A stretch of DNA of 64,000 nt from Flavobacterium sediminilitoris (GTDB taxonomy: Bacteria; Bacteroidota; Bacteroidia; Flavobacteriales; Flavobacteriaceae), in the NCBI RefSeq assembly GCF_023008245.1, contig NZ_CP090145.1, positions 3,658,001 to 3,722,000 on the forward strand, written 5' to 3'. The translations under genes were made by a program, and so were the position numbers. The notes under the pieces were generated by a model. That model was given only the letters and a program-made list of their open reading frames with translations, did not search any database and was not told where the DNA came from. This document shows, one piece after another, positions 53,274-62,923 of this stretch; position 1 is the first letter of the stretch, and each line of letters begins with the position of its first letter.

Positions 53274-56090
53274 ATGAAGAAATTATTACTTACTCTATTC
53301 TTTTTTATATCGTTATTGAATTGGGCTCAGAAATCATCACCTGTAATGGGCGATGCGGCTGTTTTAATTGATTTATTAAAAAAGGATTATAATGCTATAA
53401 ACCCTGATACAAGATTAGAAGAAATAAATACCGATAGAGAAAAAATAATTGGAATATTAAAATCGTATTTAGAAGATTCTAAAAAAAGTAGTTTAGTAAT
53501 TGATAAAGAAAGTATAAAAAAACTAGATGATAGCAACACACAATATACCAGAGTTTTAAAAGCATTTAATGCGGTTTCAAAAACAACTGTTACGCTCAAT
53601 AATGGATATAATATTAAAACCGCAGAAGAAGAAATATCTGAATTACAAGAGCAACTTTTAATTAATAAAAAGAAGTACTTCGCTGTAAAATATAACAATG
53701 ATAATGAACAACTTTTAAAAATAAAAGAGCAATACACTGATAATCCTTATTTGTTAGAAATTGTATGCTTGTTTATTGAAAAATATAAAGTATTAGATGC
53801 TAATCAAATGGATTATTTGGCTCAGAATAATTACCAATCTTCCATTCAAAAATCGTTGCCTTTTATTGGTGGTGATTTAGCTTTTGAGACTATTATTGAT
53901 GGTTTAAGTCGTTTTTTAGCTAAGCGAATTAAGGAAGAATTGACACTGCATGCTATTGACAAAATAAAAAAGTATTTAAATGATCCAAAACCTGAAAATT
54001 ATAGTGAAGAGTTAGTTGTGATTTTACCAAAAACTACTAATTATTTAAAACGTTTTGATGCCAATCAGTTGCTCAATTTTACCGATGAATTGAAACAGCT
54101 TATTGAACAAGATTTAAATGCTATTCTTGACAATGCAAAAGGATTAAGGTTATTACCTAAAATTCAAAATTATATTGCTAATAATCCTGATTTAGAATTT
54201 GCTTTTGATGGTCTTGAAATTATACCTCAACTTTCGAAGATAAAAAATCCTGTTGATTATTTTGAGCTTCTAGAAAATAGTAAAGCATTAACAAACTGGA
54301 GAAATAATACGGATAATTCTTCTAAATTTAATATTGCACAAGGACTTCGATTGGCTTCTATGTTGGCTTATAGTTTAACGGTTGTTGAAAATGGAGAACA
54401 AAAATTTGCTAGTATTGATTTTTTATCAAATTATGGAAATGAAACTAATTTCTACTTTTTATACTTTGGTTTTTTACATCAACAGAATTTGAAATACTTT
54501 AATATCCAATTTAAAAAAGCAAATGACATTTTCCCTTTCGAGGTAAAAAAAATAATGACTACTATCACAGTAGAAAAAATACGTGGTGGACAATCTGATT
54601 TTAATTTTATAAAAGAGAATCTTGTAAATGTTGCGCAATATGCTGAAAAGATTCATACAACAGCACAATCTATTAAGAAGAAAAATAAAAACAATGAAGA
54701 GATAGAATATGAAGAAATTCATGGTTTTGTACATGATATAATAGGATTTACGGAAGAAATTGTAGCCACGTCTGATTTGCTCTTGAAAAACGATTACAAT
54801 GTTATAATACTTCCTGATAGTGTGTCTACTTCACTTACTTTTAAAACAAAACTTATTCCTTATTTTGCTATTGCTAAAACAGGAAATGACTTGGTTTTAG
54901 ATTTACATCAAAAGAAGTATTCTAATGCTATAATAAAAGCCATTGAGATTCCTCTTTATTTAAACGTTAAAGATCAAAACTTTAAAAATAATTTATACAA
55001 TACTAAAATACTATTAGAACAACAAAGTGATTTAATGACTATTCGAAAAGCATTTAATCCTAATATTAAGATTGAAGAAGTTAAGAATTTAAAAAGTCCT
55101 TTAACTATTGTTAATCTAAAATTAATGGATAAAAAGGAGCTTAAAAATACTCAAGAAGGTTTGGATGTGTTTTTAAAGTCTTTTGATGATTCAACGCTTA
55201 CTTTAAACCAGTACAAACAAAATTTAAAAGTTTTTCACAATGCTTTAATTAAGGATAGCACTTATTTATTTGCCAATTTTGGTATTGATACTGAAAAAAT
55301 AAACAAAAACATACTTGATTATTTAGATAGTAAAGGTCAAAGTGAAAAGGTGCAAGAACACATAAAAAATAAATTAATAGCCTATCAAAAAGCTTTGTTC
55401 CAATCTCAAATTTTGTACCAACCAGATGCTACTTTGGTTTTGGAAAATGAACTAAGGGATTTATTTATGGCATTTGCTCCTGATTATATTACAAATAATA
55501 CTGTTTTAAAAGATACGCAGGCCTTAAAAATTATTCATCTTTTAAATGATATTTCTCTTTCTGCTACTGCTGAAGATGTGGAAAAAGCTATTGAATCTTT
55601 TGCATTGCCAGTGGGAAGTTCTTCTTTAAAAGAACGAGCAAGAAGTTATTATGCTATTAATTCTTTTCCTGGTATTATGGGTGGATTTGAATTTTCTGAT
55701 CATCAAGATAGAGCTACAACTTTAGGGTTTACTGCTCCTGTTGGGTTCTATATTCAGCCATGGGGTGCTTTTAAAAAAGGAACAAGCATTGGTTTATTTA
55801 TTCCTATCATTGATATTGCAGCTCCTGTTCGTTTACGTCTTGATAGTAATAATGACACGCAAACTCTACCTGAATTTAATTTTAATGATATTTTTTCTCC
55901 TGGTTTATATGTAATTTATGGATTTAGAAATTCACCTTTTGCTGTAAATTTAGGTATGCAATATGGTCCAAAACTAAGAGATATTCCAGTAGGAACAGAC
56001 GCATTTGAATCGGTAGATTCATATCGTGTAAACTTGGGTATTACAATTGATATTCCGCTGTTAACGCTTTCAGGAAAATACAAAGACTAA
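53274..56090 (+). CDS. Large secreted protein of unknown function, coupled to a trypsin-like protease
   Basis: 938 residues with signal peptide MKKLLLTLFFFISLLNWAQ. A mostly helical region of ~770 residues is followed by a beta-rich C-terminal ~160 residues (GGFEFSDHQDRATTLGFTAP, VGFYIQPWGAFKKGTSIGLF, then VNLGITIDIPLLTLSGKYKD) that looks like an outer-membrane-barrel-type end. The stop (56088-56090) abuts the protease ATG at 56091. No known family recognised. Possible surface assembly or effector with its processing protease; inference. Confidence 0.8.
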   Translation: MKKLLLTLFFFISLLNWAQKSSPVMGDAAVLIDLLKKDYNAINPDTRLEEINTDREKIIGILKSYLEDSKKSSLVIDKESIKKLDDSNTQYTRVLKAFNAVSKTTVTLNNGYNIKTAEEEISELQEQLLINKKKYFAVKYNNDNEQLLKIKEQYTDNPYLLEIVCLFIEKYKVLDANQMDYLAQNNYQSSIQKSLPFIGGDLAFETIIDGLSRFLAKRIKEELTLHAIDKIKKYLNDPKPENYSEELVVILPKTTNYLKRFDANQLLNFTDELKQLIEQDLNAILDNAKGLRLLPKIQNYIANNPDLEFAFDGLEIIPQLSKIKNPVDYFELLENSKALTNWRNNTDNSSKFNIAQGLRLASMLAYSLTVVENGEQKFASIDFLSNYGNETNFYFLYFGFLHQQNLKYFNIQFKKANDIFPFEVKKIMTTITVEKIRGGQSDFNFIKENLVNVAQYAEKIHTTAQSIKKKNKNNEEIEYEEIHGFVHDIIGFTEEIVATSDLLLKNDYNVIILPDSVSTSLTFKTKLIPYFAIAKTGNDLVLDLHQKKYSNAIIKAIEIPLYLNVKDQNFKNNLYNTKILLEQQSDLMTIRKAFNPNIKIEEVKNLKSPLTIVNLKLMDKKELKNTQEGLDVFLKSFDDSTLTLNQYKQNLKVFHNALIKDSTYLFANFGIDTEKINKNILDYLDSKGQSEKVQEHIKNKLIAYQKALFQSQILYQPDATLVLENELRDLFMAFAPDYITNNTVLKDTQALKIIHLLNDISLSATAEDVEKAIESFALPVGSSSLKERARSYYAINSFPGIMGGFEFSDHQDRATTLGFTAPVGFYIQPWGAFKKGTSIGLFIPIIDIAAPVRLRLDSNNDTQTLPEFNFNDIFSPGLYVIYGFRNSPFAVNLGMQYGPKLRDIPVGTDAFESVDSYRVNLGITIDIPLLTLSGKYKD

Positions 56091-57188
56091 ATGAGGTTTA
56101 TTTTATTTTTCTTTTTTATTCTTTCTTTTGCTTCTGCACAGGAGGCCGATTCTGCCATGGTTAAAGTAGAGAAAATGATTGATGATAAGATTATTTTTGA
56201 TAGTAAAATGAATCAGAAGATGTTAGAAAAAATAATTTTGGATGCTTTAAAAAAGGATCAAAAAGTAAATCAAAATATGCTTTTAGAAATGCTCAAAAGA
56301 AAGGAGCTTGAAAGTATTGAATCTATAATTGAAGATGATTCTGAAACTTCTGATGCTAGAATCATAATATCTGATTTGGAGCTAAAAATAACAAGGCTTT
56401 CTGGTCCTTCTCAATTTGATAGTCGCATTGAGTTATTGCAATTAGATCCAATGGTGAATTGGCAATTTGAAATATTACAAAAAAGTGAATCTGTAGGCAT
56501 TATTATTGAAAAGGAAAATCTTTCTCAACTAGCTAAGGATACTTATTTTCTGAATGCTTCTCATTCTCTAGGTTCTATTTATAATTTGTGCAATGATGTT
56601 CCTTTTTATAATCAAACGGTAGCAGGAATTGGGACTGCATTTATTGTGTCTAAAAATACAATGCTCACAGCTAATCATGTTTTTGAAAGACCAATTACAG
56701 ATTATATTGTGCTTTTTGGTTATAAGTTAGTGGTTGCAAATGATGTTGTAAATTATTATTTCAATGTAGATGATATTTATTATCCGAAAACTGTTTCTAA
56801 AAAAGAAGAAGAGTTAGATCTTATAGAGTTTAAAGTAGATAGGGATTTTAACAGACCTATTTTAGAATGGGAAAATGTTTCAAAGATTCCTTCTAATGAA
56901 AATGAAGTATACATGATAGGTCATCCTACTGGTTTGCCTACAAAAGTTGCGCTGAATGCTTCTATAAAAGAAAATACTAATCCGTTTTATTTTTATACTT
57001 CACTGGATAGTTTTCAAGGTAACTCTGGTTCTCCTGTTTTTAATTTCTACACACATAAAGTCATTGGTGTTTTGGTTTCTGGTGAAGTAGATTATGTTTA
57101 CAATGGCAATTGCTATTATAGTCCTAGTTGTAAGATTCCTTTTTGCAAGGGTGAAAAGGTTATCCGCATTGAAAAGTTTATGGAATAG
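56091..57188 (+). CDS. Secreted trypsin-like serine protease
   Basis: 365 residues. Signal peptide MRFILFFFFILSFASAQ, then a coiled ~100-residue spacer (MIDDKIIFDSKMNQKMLEKI). The trypsin/HtrA-like fold follows with catalytic triad H196 (MLTANHVF), D243 (ELDLIEFK) and S312 (FQGNSGSPVFNF). No PDZ domain. Four Cys near the C-terminus (NCYYSPSCKIPFC) may form disulfides. Translated with no gap after the large secreted protein, so the two probably act together outside the cytosol. Confidence 0.9.
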   Translation: MRFILFFFFILSFASAQEADSAMVKVEKMIDDKIIFDSKMNQKMLEKIILDALKKDQKVNQNMLLEMLKRKELESIESIIEDDSETSDARIIISDLELKITRLSGPSQFDSRIELLQLDPMVNWQFEILQKSESVGIIIEKENLSQLAKDTYFLNASHSLGSIYNLCNDVPFYNQTVAGIGTAFIVSKNTMLTANHVFERPITDYIVLFGYKLVVANDVVNYYFNVDDIYYPKTVSKKEEELDLIEFKVDRDFNRPILEWENVSKIPSNENEVYMIGHPTGLPTKVALNASIKENTNPFYFYTSLDSFQGNSGSPVFNFYTHKVIGVLVSGEVDYVYNGNCYYSPSCKIPFCKGEKVIRIEKFME

Positions 57189-57417
57189 TATGCTAAGAAA
57201 CATATTCATTTAATATGCGTTTTACTATTACCTCAACTCTTTTTAAAAATCAGGTATTTCTACGGGGTTTTAATGTATTGCGAATTTATAGTTTTGTTGG
57301 AATTATAAAACAAACATATTTTCATTTATAATGAATTTAGGTGTTTAATATCGTAATCTTTTTTCCCAAAAGAGTAAACACAGATATAAGTTGAGTAATA
57401 TTTAAGTTTTAAGTTTG

Positions 57418-57456
57418 AGAAGATAGTAGTAGGTGTTTCTACTACTATCTTTGTTT
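57418..57456. terminator. Bidirectional terminator between the protease and YchJ-like genes
   Basis: AAGATAGTAGTAG (57420-57432), GTGTTT loop, CTACTACTATCTT (57439-57451). Confidence 0.85.
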
Positions 57457-57468
57457 TATAACATTATA

Positions 57469-57843
57469 TTAAAAGAAAACTCCATCAACATAGTACCAAA
57501 TTTCGTTTTCTTGCTTAAAAGTTGACTTTTCGTGATGCATTTGTGCTTGTAAGTTTTCATCTAAATAATACGCTTTAAATTCCACCCAATTGTCTTGTGC
57601 TTTTAGCACTTCTAGTTTTAGCCATGTATTTGTTTTTGACCATTCTAGAACTTCTTTTTTCTTATAATATTTACGTTGTGATATATGTGTTGTTTCTATT
57701 AAATAATCTGCTTTTTGCAAAACATACGCAGTATAACGAGAACGCATTAATTCTTCAGGAGTTTTTGGTTTCTTTTGATTTTCTAGGTATGGGTTACAGC
57801 AATCTTTAAAATCAATATTCGATTTACAATAGCACTTTGACAT
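57469..57843 (-). CDS. YchJ-family protein with SEC-C motif
   Basis: 124 residues. The N-terminal SEC-C zinc motif has CYCKSNIDFKDCC, followed by the YchJ pattern: LMRSRYTAYVLQKADYLIET, THISQRKYYKKKE, WLKLEVLKAQDNWVEFKAYY, then HEKSTFKQENEIWYYVDG. Conserved cytosolic family of unsettled function, possibly translation- or metal-related. Confidence 0.92.
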   Translation of the reverse strand: MSKCYCKSNIDFKDCCNPYLENQKKPKTPEELMRSRYTAYVLQKADYLIETTHISQRKYYKKKEVLEWSKTNTWLKLEVLKAQDNWVEFKAYYLDENLQAQMHHEKSTFKQENEIWYYVDGVFF

Positions 57844-58044
57844 GTTTACAATTAATAATTATACTTACTCCGATTATTTTCTATTTTCTTTTAACCTGTT
57901 GAGTGTAATCCGTTTTGATGTTTTTTTCTCAGTTGGAGTGATTTTTATTATAAGAATATTTCTCAATACTTTTTTGTGAAATTGCTATTCGCTTTCATAA
58001 AAAAAAACTCGAAGTGACGTTTTTACATAATTTCAGTCAACGGG
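57844..58044. repeat. Half of a MITE-like element
   Basis: CTCAATACTTTTTTGTGAAA and AACTCGAAGTGACG (57960-58022) match the left and inner parts of the TTCTCGATAC elements; the right end is missing. Confidence 0.6.
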
Positions 58045-59649
58045 TTATCCTTTTAATAGATTTATACTTACTGTTGCATAATCTGTATTTGGAAATTTCT
58101 TAAACGATAAAGGTTCTGGAAATAGTCCTACTTCAGAAGCTACATTGTGCAAAACATCTATTTCAACTATAAACTGGTCTGAAAAGCCATGTGTAGCATC
58201 ATAAGCTGTAGCGGCTGTTTTTCCTAAATTATTAGCTGTTAATTGAGGCGAAATTGTATGCAATTCAATAATCAGTAATCCATATTGTTTTACATAGGGA
58301 GCCCATTTTTTTAAATGAAGTGCTAAATTTTCTTCGACGTCATTGTTTGAAATTCGTTTTCCTCTATGTGTAAATGCTCCTGTTGAAGTACTTATTCTTT
58401 CTTTGGTAAAAGTTTCTGGTTCTTCCCAAATACGATTGTGATCTAAAAAAGTACGCACATTAAGTAAATCTTTTAAATCTATATTATAGTTTTCTTGAAG
58501 GTCTTTCGCTAAAAGATCAGGTCTTCCAATGTCTCCCCAAATCACTTTTGCCCAAATGTCTGCTTTAATTAAATTAGCTCTTGTTACTTTTAATGCAGCC
58601 TGATTGTAATCGGCTCCTACTAAAAACAACGGATAATCGTCGAGCATTTTTCCTCGTAATGTTTGTCTTTCTATAACTTCAAAAATATGCTGTAGAAAAG
58701 CTCCATTACCACAACCCATGTCTAAAATTCCTTTAGGTTGTTCATTTATTGGTTTATTAAAAAGTTCAATGATAATATCGTCTATTACTTTAAAATAAGT
58801 AGCATGTGCTCCACCACTTCCCCAAACATTCATTTCTCTATTTACATGAATTTCATCTTCATTTTGTGCTATATCTCTTAGATCTGCTGGATTTCCAAAT
58901 AATAAAGTATCTAGGTTTTTAAACATTGGTAAATAGGACACTGTTACGCCATAAGCAGTAGCTCTTTTTGCGAAAAACAGCCCTGTTTCTGTAAATTGAT
59001 AATTTCCTTTTTTTTCTGTAAACCAACCTAAATATGTAAAGAAATTGAGTATTACTTTAAAAATTTCTGGTTCTTTATGAAATTCTTCTGCTCTAAAAGA
59101 CGTTTCCATAAAGTATTTATGAAACATTCCTGTCATTCCTAAACTTACAATTATAGGTGCTACAAGATACCCTTCTATGTGTCCTAAAATTTGTTCTTGA
59201 ATGGCTTTTTCTTCTGAATTAGTTGAAAATGTTATATTAAAGTGTTCTTTATATTTTATAAAAATAGCTTCTAACTTAGTTATAGCATTCGTTGCAATAC
59301 GAACCGAAGTGAAGATTTGTGTTTCTTTTAATAAGGTAACAACATCTTCATAAAGTGGAAATAATGAAAAAGCATAGCTACTTTTTTCATTGGTATTTAT
59401 TGTAATTTTATTTGTATTATTGTCTACTTGATAATTTAGAAATCCTTGTGATGCGAGTGTTCTTAGTGCTACATTAAGATAGCCTTCATTTACTTGAAAT
59501 TTTGTAACTAATTCTGCTAATTGAACTTCTTTTTTTTCTATTAAATAAGAACAAATTTCTTTTTTATATAATGTAAATGCAACTGGAGCTGTTACAATTC
59601 CATCTAAATGTTGAAATATTCTTTGACGACATTCTTTTTTTTCAGTCAT
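58045..59649 (-). CDS. Large class I SAM-dependent methyltransferase with duplicated winged-helix front
   Basis: 534 residues. Two similar winged-helix segments open the protein (RQRIFQHLDGIVTAPVAFTL at about 7 and QEQILGHIEGYLVAPIIVSL at about 150), as in O-methyltransferase dimerisation domains, then the Rossmann core with GILDMGCGNGAFLQHIFEVI (SAM motif I) and FLVGADYNQAALKVTRANLI. It resembles the methyltransferase part of AprA-type polyketide enzymes; the natural substrate is unknown. The short C-terminal FSDQFIVEIDVLHNVASEVG fits the same group. Confidence 0.75.
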   Translation of the reverse strand: MTEKKECRQRIFQHLDGIVTAPVAFTLYKKEICSYLIEKKEVQLAELVTKFQVNEGYLNVALRTLASQGFLNYQVDNNTNKITINTNEKSSYAFSLFPLYEDVVTLLKETQIFTSVRIATNAITKLEAIFIKYKEHFNITFSTNSEEKAIQEQILGHIEGYLVAPIIVSLGMTGMFHKYFMETSFRAEEFHKEPEIFKVILNFFTYLGWFTEKKGNYQFTETGLFFAKRATAYGVTVSYLPMFKNLDTLLFGNPADLRDIAQNEDEIHVNREMNVWGSGGAHATYFKVIDDIIIELFNKPINEQPKGILDMGCGNGAFLQHIFEVIERQTLRGKMLDDYPLFLVGADYNQAALKVTRANLIKADIWAKVIWGDIGRPDLLAKDLQENYNIDLKDLLNVRTFLDHNRIWEEPETFTKERISTSTGAFTHRGKRISNNDVEENLALHLKKWAPYVKQYGLLIIELHTISPQLTANNLGKTAATAYDATHGFSDQFIVEIDVLHNVASEVGLFPEPLSFKKFPNTDYATVSINLLKG

Positions 59650-60362
59650 GTTATTTTTTTGTTGTTCTCAAATTTAAAAAAAATGCGTTGAAAATTTATC
59701 TATTAACTTTTTTATTTTCTTTATTATAATCTATTTAGTCGATTCTTTTTTCATTATTTAAAATGGTTTCTTAAAATCGATAGTTTATTATTATTAGAGA
59801 GAAATATTATTTTTAAATTTAGCGAACTAAAAAGACGTAAAAACACAGTACAATTAAGATTCAAATGTTTCTTGATTCTTACCCTCTATTCTATTCTTTC
59901 TTAAAACATTAAATGACAAACAAATTTATGTTTCGAGAAGACTTAAGGCAGCAACTATAAACACTTTTAGCAGTATAAAACCAATTGGATAAAAGTTACC
60001 TCAACTAATTTAGATTGTTTAGGTTTATTTCTTAATGAAAACTTTACAATAGTAAAGTTTAGTGATAAATCAATGTTAAAGCAATTACAGTTTTTCTGTA
60101 CTTTTTGTTAAATTTAAAAAAATATAATTTTAACCTAATACGCTTTTCTATTTTTGTGTATAGAATGTTCCTACAAAATTCAGTATTGCAACATTACAAA
60201 GCAGTAAAACCGTTGAGTTTAATAGTACAAAAAAGTCTAAAAAATTTTTAAAGAAAAACTATTACAATTCACAAAAAACAATATATATAGCGATTAAAAT
60301 TTAATATATAAGGTTACAATTGCGAGCTTAGATATAATATCTCTAATAAAAAATAATTTCAG
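59650..60362. other. Gene-free stretch upstream of the lipase effector gene
   Basis: Very AT-rich, with no coding frame longer than about 15 codons from an ATG and no named repeat. A probable -7 box TATTTTTG lies at 60149-60156, leaving a leader of about 200 nt before the effector ATG, long enough for regulation. Nothing else recognised. Confidence 0.5.
60149..60156 (+). promoter_or_regulatory. Possible promoter -7 element of the lipase effector gene
   Basis: TATTTTTG fits TAnnTTTG. No clear -33 TTG at 17-23 nt. Confidence 0.4.
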
Positions 60363-61904
60363 ATGGCAACAAACATTAGTTTTGGAGGTTATTCTCCTCC
60401 ACCACCTCCAAATGGAATAGTCAATATAAGAATTGGTGTATTTCTCGATGGAACCATGAATAACAGAACCAATACAAATGCTAGATTAGGAAAAGAAGGA
60501 GATAAAGGAAATAAAGCCTATAAAAAATATAGTGGAAATGATAGTTATGAAAACGACTGGTCTAATGTTGCTAGACTGGAAACTGCATATACTAAAAAAA
60601 CGGATAAGTTTATATCTAAAATATATATTGAAGGAATTGGAACTGAGGATTTTGACAGAGATAGTTCTTATTTTACAAAAGGAGCAGGTGGAGCCTTTGG
60701 AGCAGGTTCTACAGGTATAGTGGCTAAAGTGAAAAAAGGATGTGAAAAGGTAGTAGAAGTAATTAAAGAGCTAAAAAAGGATAATAATGTAAAAATTATT
60801 TATTTAGATGTTTTTGGTTTTAGTCGTGGTGCTGCTGCCGCTAGAAATTTTGTCTACGAAGTAACGAAAGATAAATACAAACCAATTGAAGCATGGGTTG
60901 AAAATAATGATGGTACACGAGATTTAGAAAAACGAGATAGCCATGGAGGTAAAACAGACCTAGATATGTTACCAAAATATGGTCATTTAGGTTTGAAACT
61001 AACAGAGATGGGAATTGATGTAAATGATGTACTTGTTAAAGTGCAATTTGTAGGTTTATATGATACTGTTTCATCTTATGACCCTAATACAACAGGAGCG
61101 TTTAAAGATTTTGAAAATGATGTTGAAGAATTGCATTTGAATGATATTAGAAAAGCAGCCAAAGTATTTCAATTAGCGGCTGAAGATGAGCATAGAACAA
61201 ATTTTATGCTCACAAGTGTAAAAGCGGCTGGAGGAAGTGAATATTCTTTACCTGGAGTACACTGTGATATAGGAGGAGCTTATGTTCATGATTCGCCAGA
61301 CAATGTTCAACTACTGGATTTTGATAATACTGTTTTTGATGGCTATAGTGATGAAGAATGGGACACCGTATTGAATAATGATTTAAATAATTTGATTACG
61401 CAGGGTTGGTACAAAGAAGGAGAAGTAGTGAGACCTAATAAATGGCATGAAACGTATGGAAATAGACCAAATATCAGTAATAGATATAGTTTTGTGCCAC
61501 TGCACATTATGGGCGAAAAAGTATTTGACTTTCAAAAAGAGGTGATGAATGTAGATAAACTAAATAAAAATTTCCCTCTTCCTGATGGCACTGAAGACAC
61601 AAAATACCCACTTGATTTAACAAAAGTAAAGAAACGATTAGATGACTATATTTCAGGAGAAAAACCTAAAATGACATATTATACTAATGCACAGATAGAG
61701 TTGTATAGAGCGCAACTAGCAAACAAAAAGATGACAACAGAAAAATTTAATTTAATAGTAAACGACCACAATATGTTATTAGAATTGAGAAATAAATATT
61801 TCCATTGGTCCGCAAAATTTGGAGAAGTTGGGCTAGGTCCTAATTATGAATTTACAGATAAGTTTACTATTCGCAGATTTAGAAAAACAGCAAAAAATTC
61901 ATAA
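60363..61904 (+). CDS. DUF2235 / Tle1-like phospholipase effector
   Basis: 513 residues. The start ISFGGYSPPPPPNGIVNIRI then GVFLDGTMNN is the Tle1 alpha/beta-hydrolase opening. Nucleophile elbow GFSRG with S154 (VFGFSRGAAAARNF), D234 in VGLYDTVSSYDP and H300 in PGVHCDIGGAY make the catalytic triad. Tle1 proteins are type VI secretion lipase effectors in other phyla; Bacteroidota have T6SS type iii. No T6SS structural gene is in the window. A lipoprotein array follows 1 nt after its stop, the expected place for cognate immunity genes. Confidence 0.88.
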   Translation: MATNISFGGYSPPPPPNGIVNIRIGVFLDGTMNNRTNTNARLGKEGDKGNKAYKKYSGNDSYENDWSNVARLETAYTKKTDKFISKIYIEGIGTEDFDRDSSYFTKGAGGAFGAGSTGIVAKVKKGCEKVVEVIKELKKDNNVKIIYLDVFGFSRGAAAARNFVYEVTKDKYKPIEAWVENNDGTRDLEKRDSHGGKTDLDMLPKYGHLGLKLTEMGIDVNDVLVKVQFVGLYDTVSSYDPNTTGAFKDFENDVEELHLNDIRKAAKVFQLAAEDEHRTNFMLTSVKAAGGSEYSLPGVHCDIGGAYVHDSPDNVQLLDFDNTVFDGYSDEEWDTVLNNDLNNLITQGWYKEGEVVRPNKWHETYGNRPNISNRYSFVPLHIMGEKVFDFQKEVMNVDKLNKNFPLPDGTEDTKYPLDLTKVKKRLDDYISGEKPKMTYYTNAQIELYRAQLANKKMTTEKFNLIVNDHNMLLELRNKYFHWSAKFGEVGLGPNYEFTDKFTIRRFRKTAKNS

Positions 61905-61905
61905 C

Positions 61906-62919
61906 ATGAAAAATAACATATATTATTTAATAATACTAATAATATTTAATTCCTGTAAAACAACTATGGAAGAAAAATTTGAATGGTTACCTACAGAAAG
62001 TGCACCAAAATTATACCCAATGGAAATTTATAATGGTCACCTTTTTTTTGAAAATGGTAATAGTATTTATGTGCCTTGTTCAGGAATGGCTTATGATGGA
62101 TGGGGAAATATTGGGTCAACTCATGTGGTAGGAGATGATTTTAAGCCAGTACCCGTTAGATTAGAGGTTACATGGGCTTCTTTCGTTGAAAACAAATTTT
62201 ATACAGGGAATTGGGCATTACCCAAGGAAAAAATGACCAAACTTTTTAAAGAAGGAGTGGTAAATTATAATACTAAGAAAAGGAGTAGATATTCCAGAAT
62301 TATTGTTGGTTTAGCACCAGGAGGTGTAGCTGTTGTTTGGATGTATGGTGAAGGGAATCAGGTAGAAATAGGTCGTTATCAAGCAAAAGAAACTCAAGTA
62401 GCTATGAAAGACTTTGTTCCTAATAACCCGAAAATTTCTCAAGAAGAGTATATGGATCTTAGTAAAGAATTACCCGAAGCTATAGAAAACATCAAACAAA
62501 AAGGAGGAATAGAGTTTGGACTTTGGGATACCTATCGTAAAAAGTATAATTGGAGAACCAATATTGATATTCCTAATTATACTTTTGAGAAAATTGCTAT
62601 AGAAATGTTTAATGGAGAAAGAGAAACTTTGTTTGATGAACCACTTTTAAAAAACGAATTTAAAGAAAGAGCTATTCCTGATTACTTATCATTTATAATT
62701 ACAAATCCAAAAGGAAAACATTATGTGTTTGAGTTTAAGAATATAGACGAAACCGAAATATTCAATTTATTCAAACAAGTAGATGCTACAAAACCGATAG
62801 AGATTGTTTTAAAAATGAATGAAGATTTAAGTAATCGCAGGTTAGTTTTCAAACAAGAGGATAAGGAATTTCCTATTACAAAAATAGATTTAGACAACAT
62901 GTGGGAATATAAAAAATAA
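61906..62919 (+). CDS. DUF2931 lipoprotein, copy 1 (probable Tle1-like immunity protein)
   Basis: 337 residues from the ATG at 61906 (NSC lipobox, Cys17: YLIILIIFNSCKTT). A longer in-frame start lies inside the effector gene and lacks the signal. DUF2931 pattern: EWLPTESAPKLYPMEIYNGH, then GWGNIGSTHVVGDDFKPVPV, RLEVTWASFVENKFYTGNWA, LPKEKMTKLF and APGGVAVVWMYGEGNQVEIG. The family is often next to Tle/DUF2235 genes; periplasmic neutralisation of the lipase is inferred. It starts 1 nt after the effector stop. Confidence 0.82.
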   Translation: MKNNIYYLIILIIFNSCKTTMEEKFEWLPTESAPKLYPMEIYNGHLFFENGNSIYVPCSGMAYDGWGNIGSTHVVGDDFKPVPVRLEVTWASFVENKFYTGNWALPKEKMTKLFKEGVVNYNTKKRSRYSRIIVGLAPGGVAVVWMYGEGNQVEIGRYQAKETQVAMKDFVPNNPKISQEEYMDLSKELPEAIENIKQKGGIEFGLWDTYRKKYNWRTNIDIPNYTFEKIAIEMFNGERETLFDEPLLKNEFKERAIPDYLSFIITNPKGKHYVFEFKNIDETEIFNLFKQVDATKPIEIVLKMNEDLSNRRLVFKQEDKEFPITKIDLDNMWEYKK

Positions 62920-62923
62920 GATA

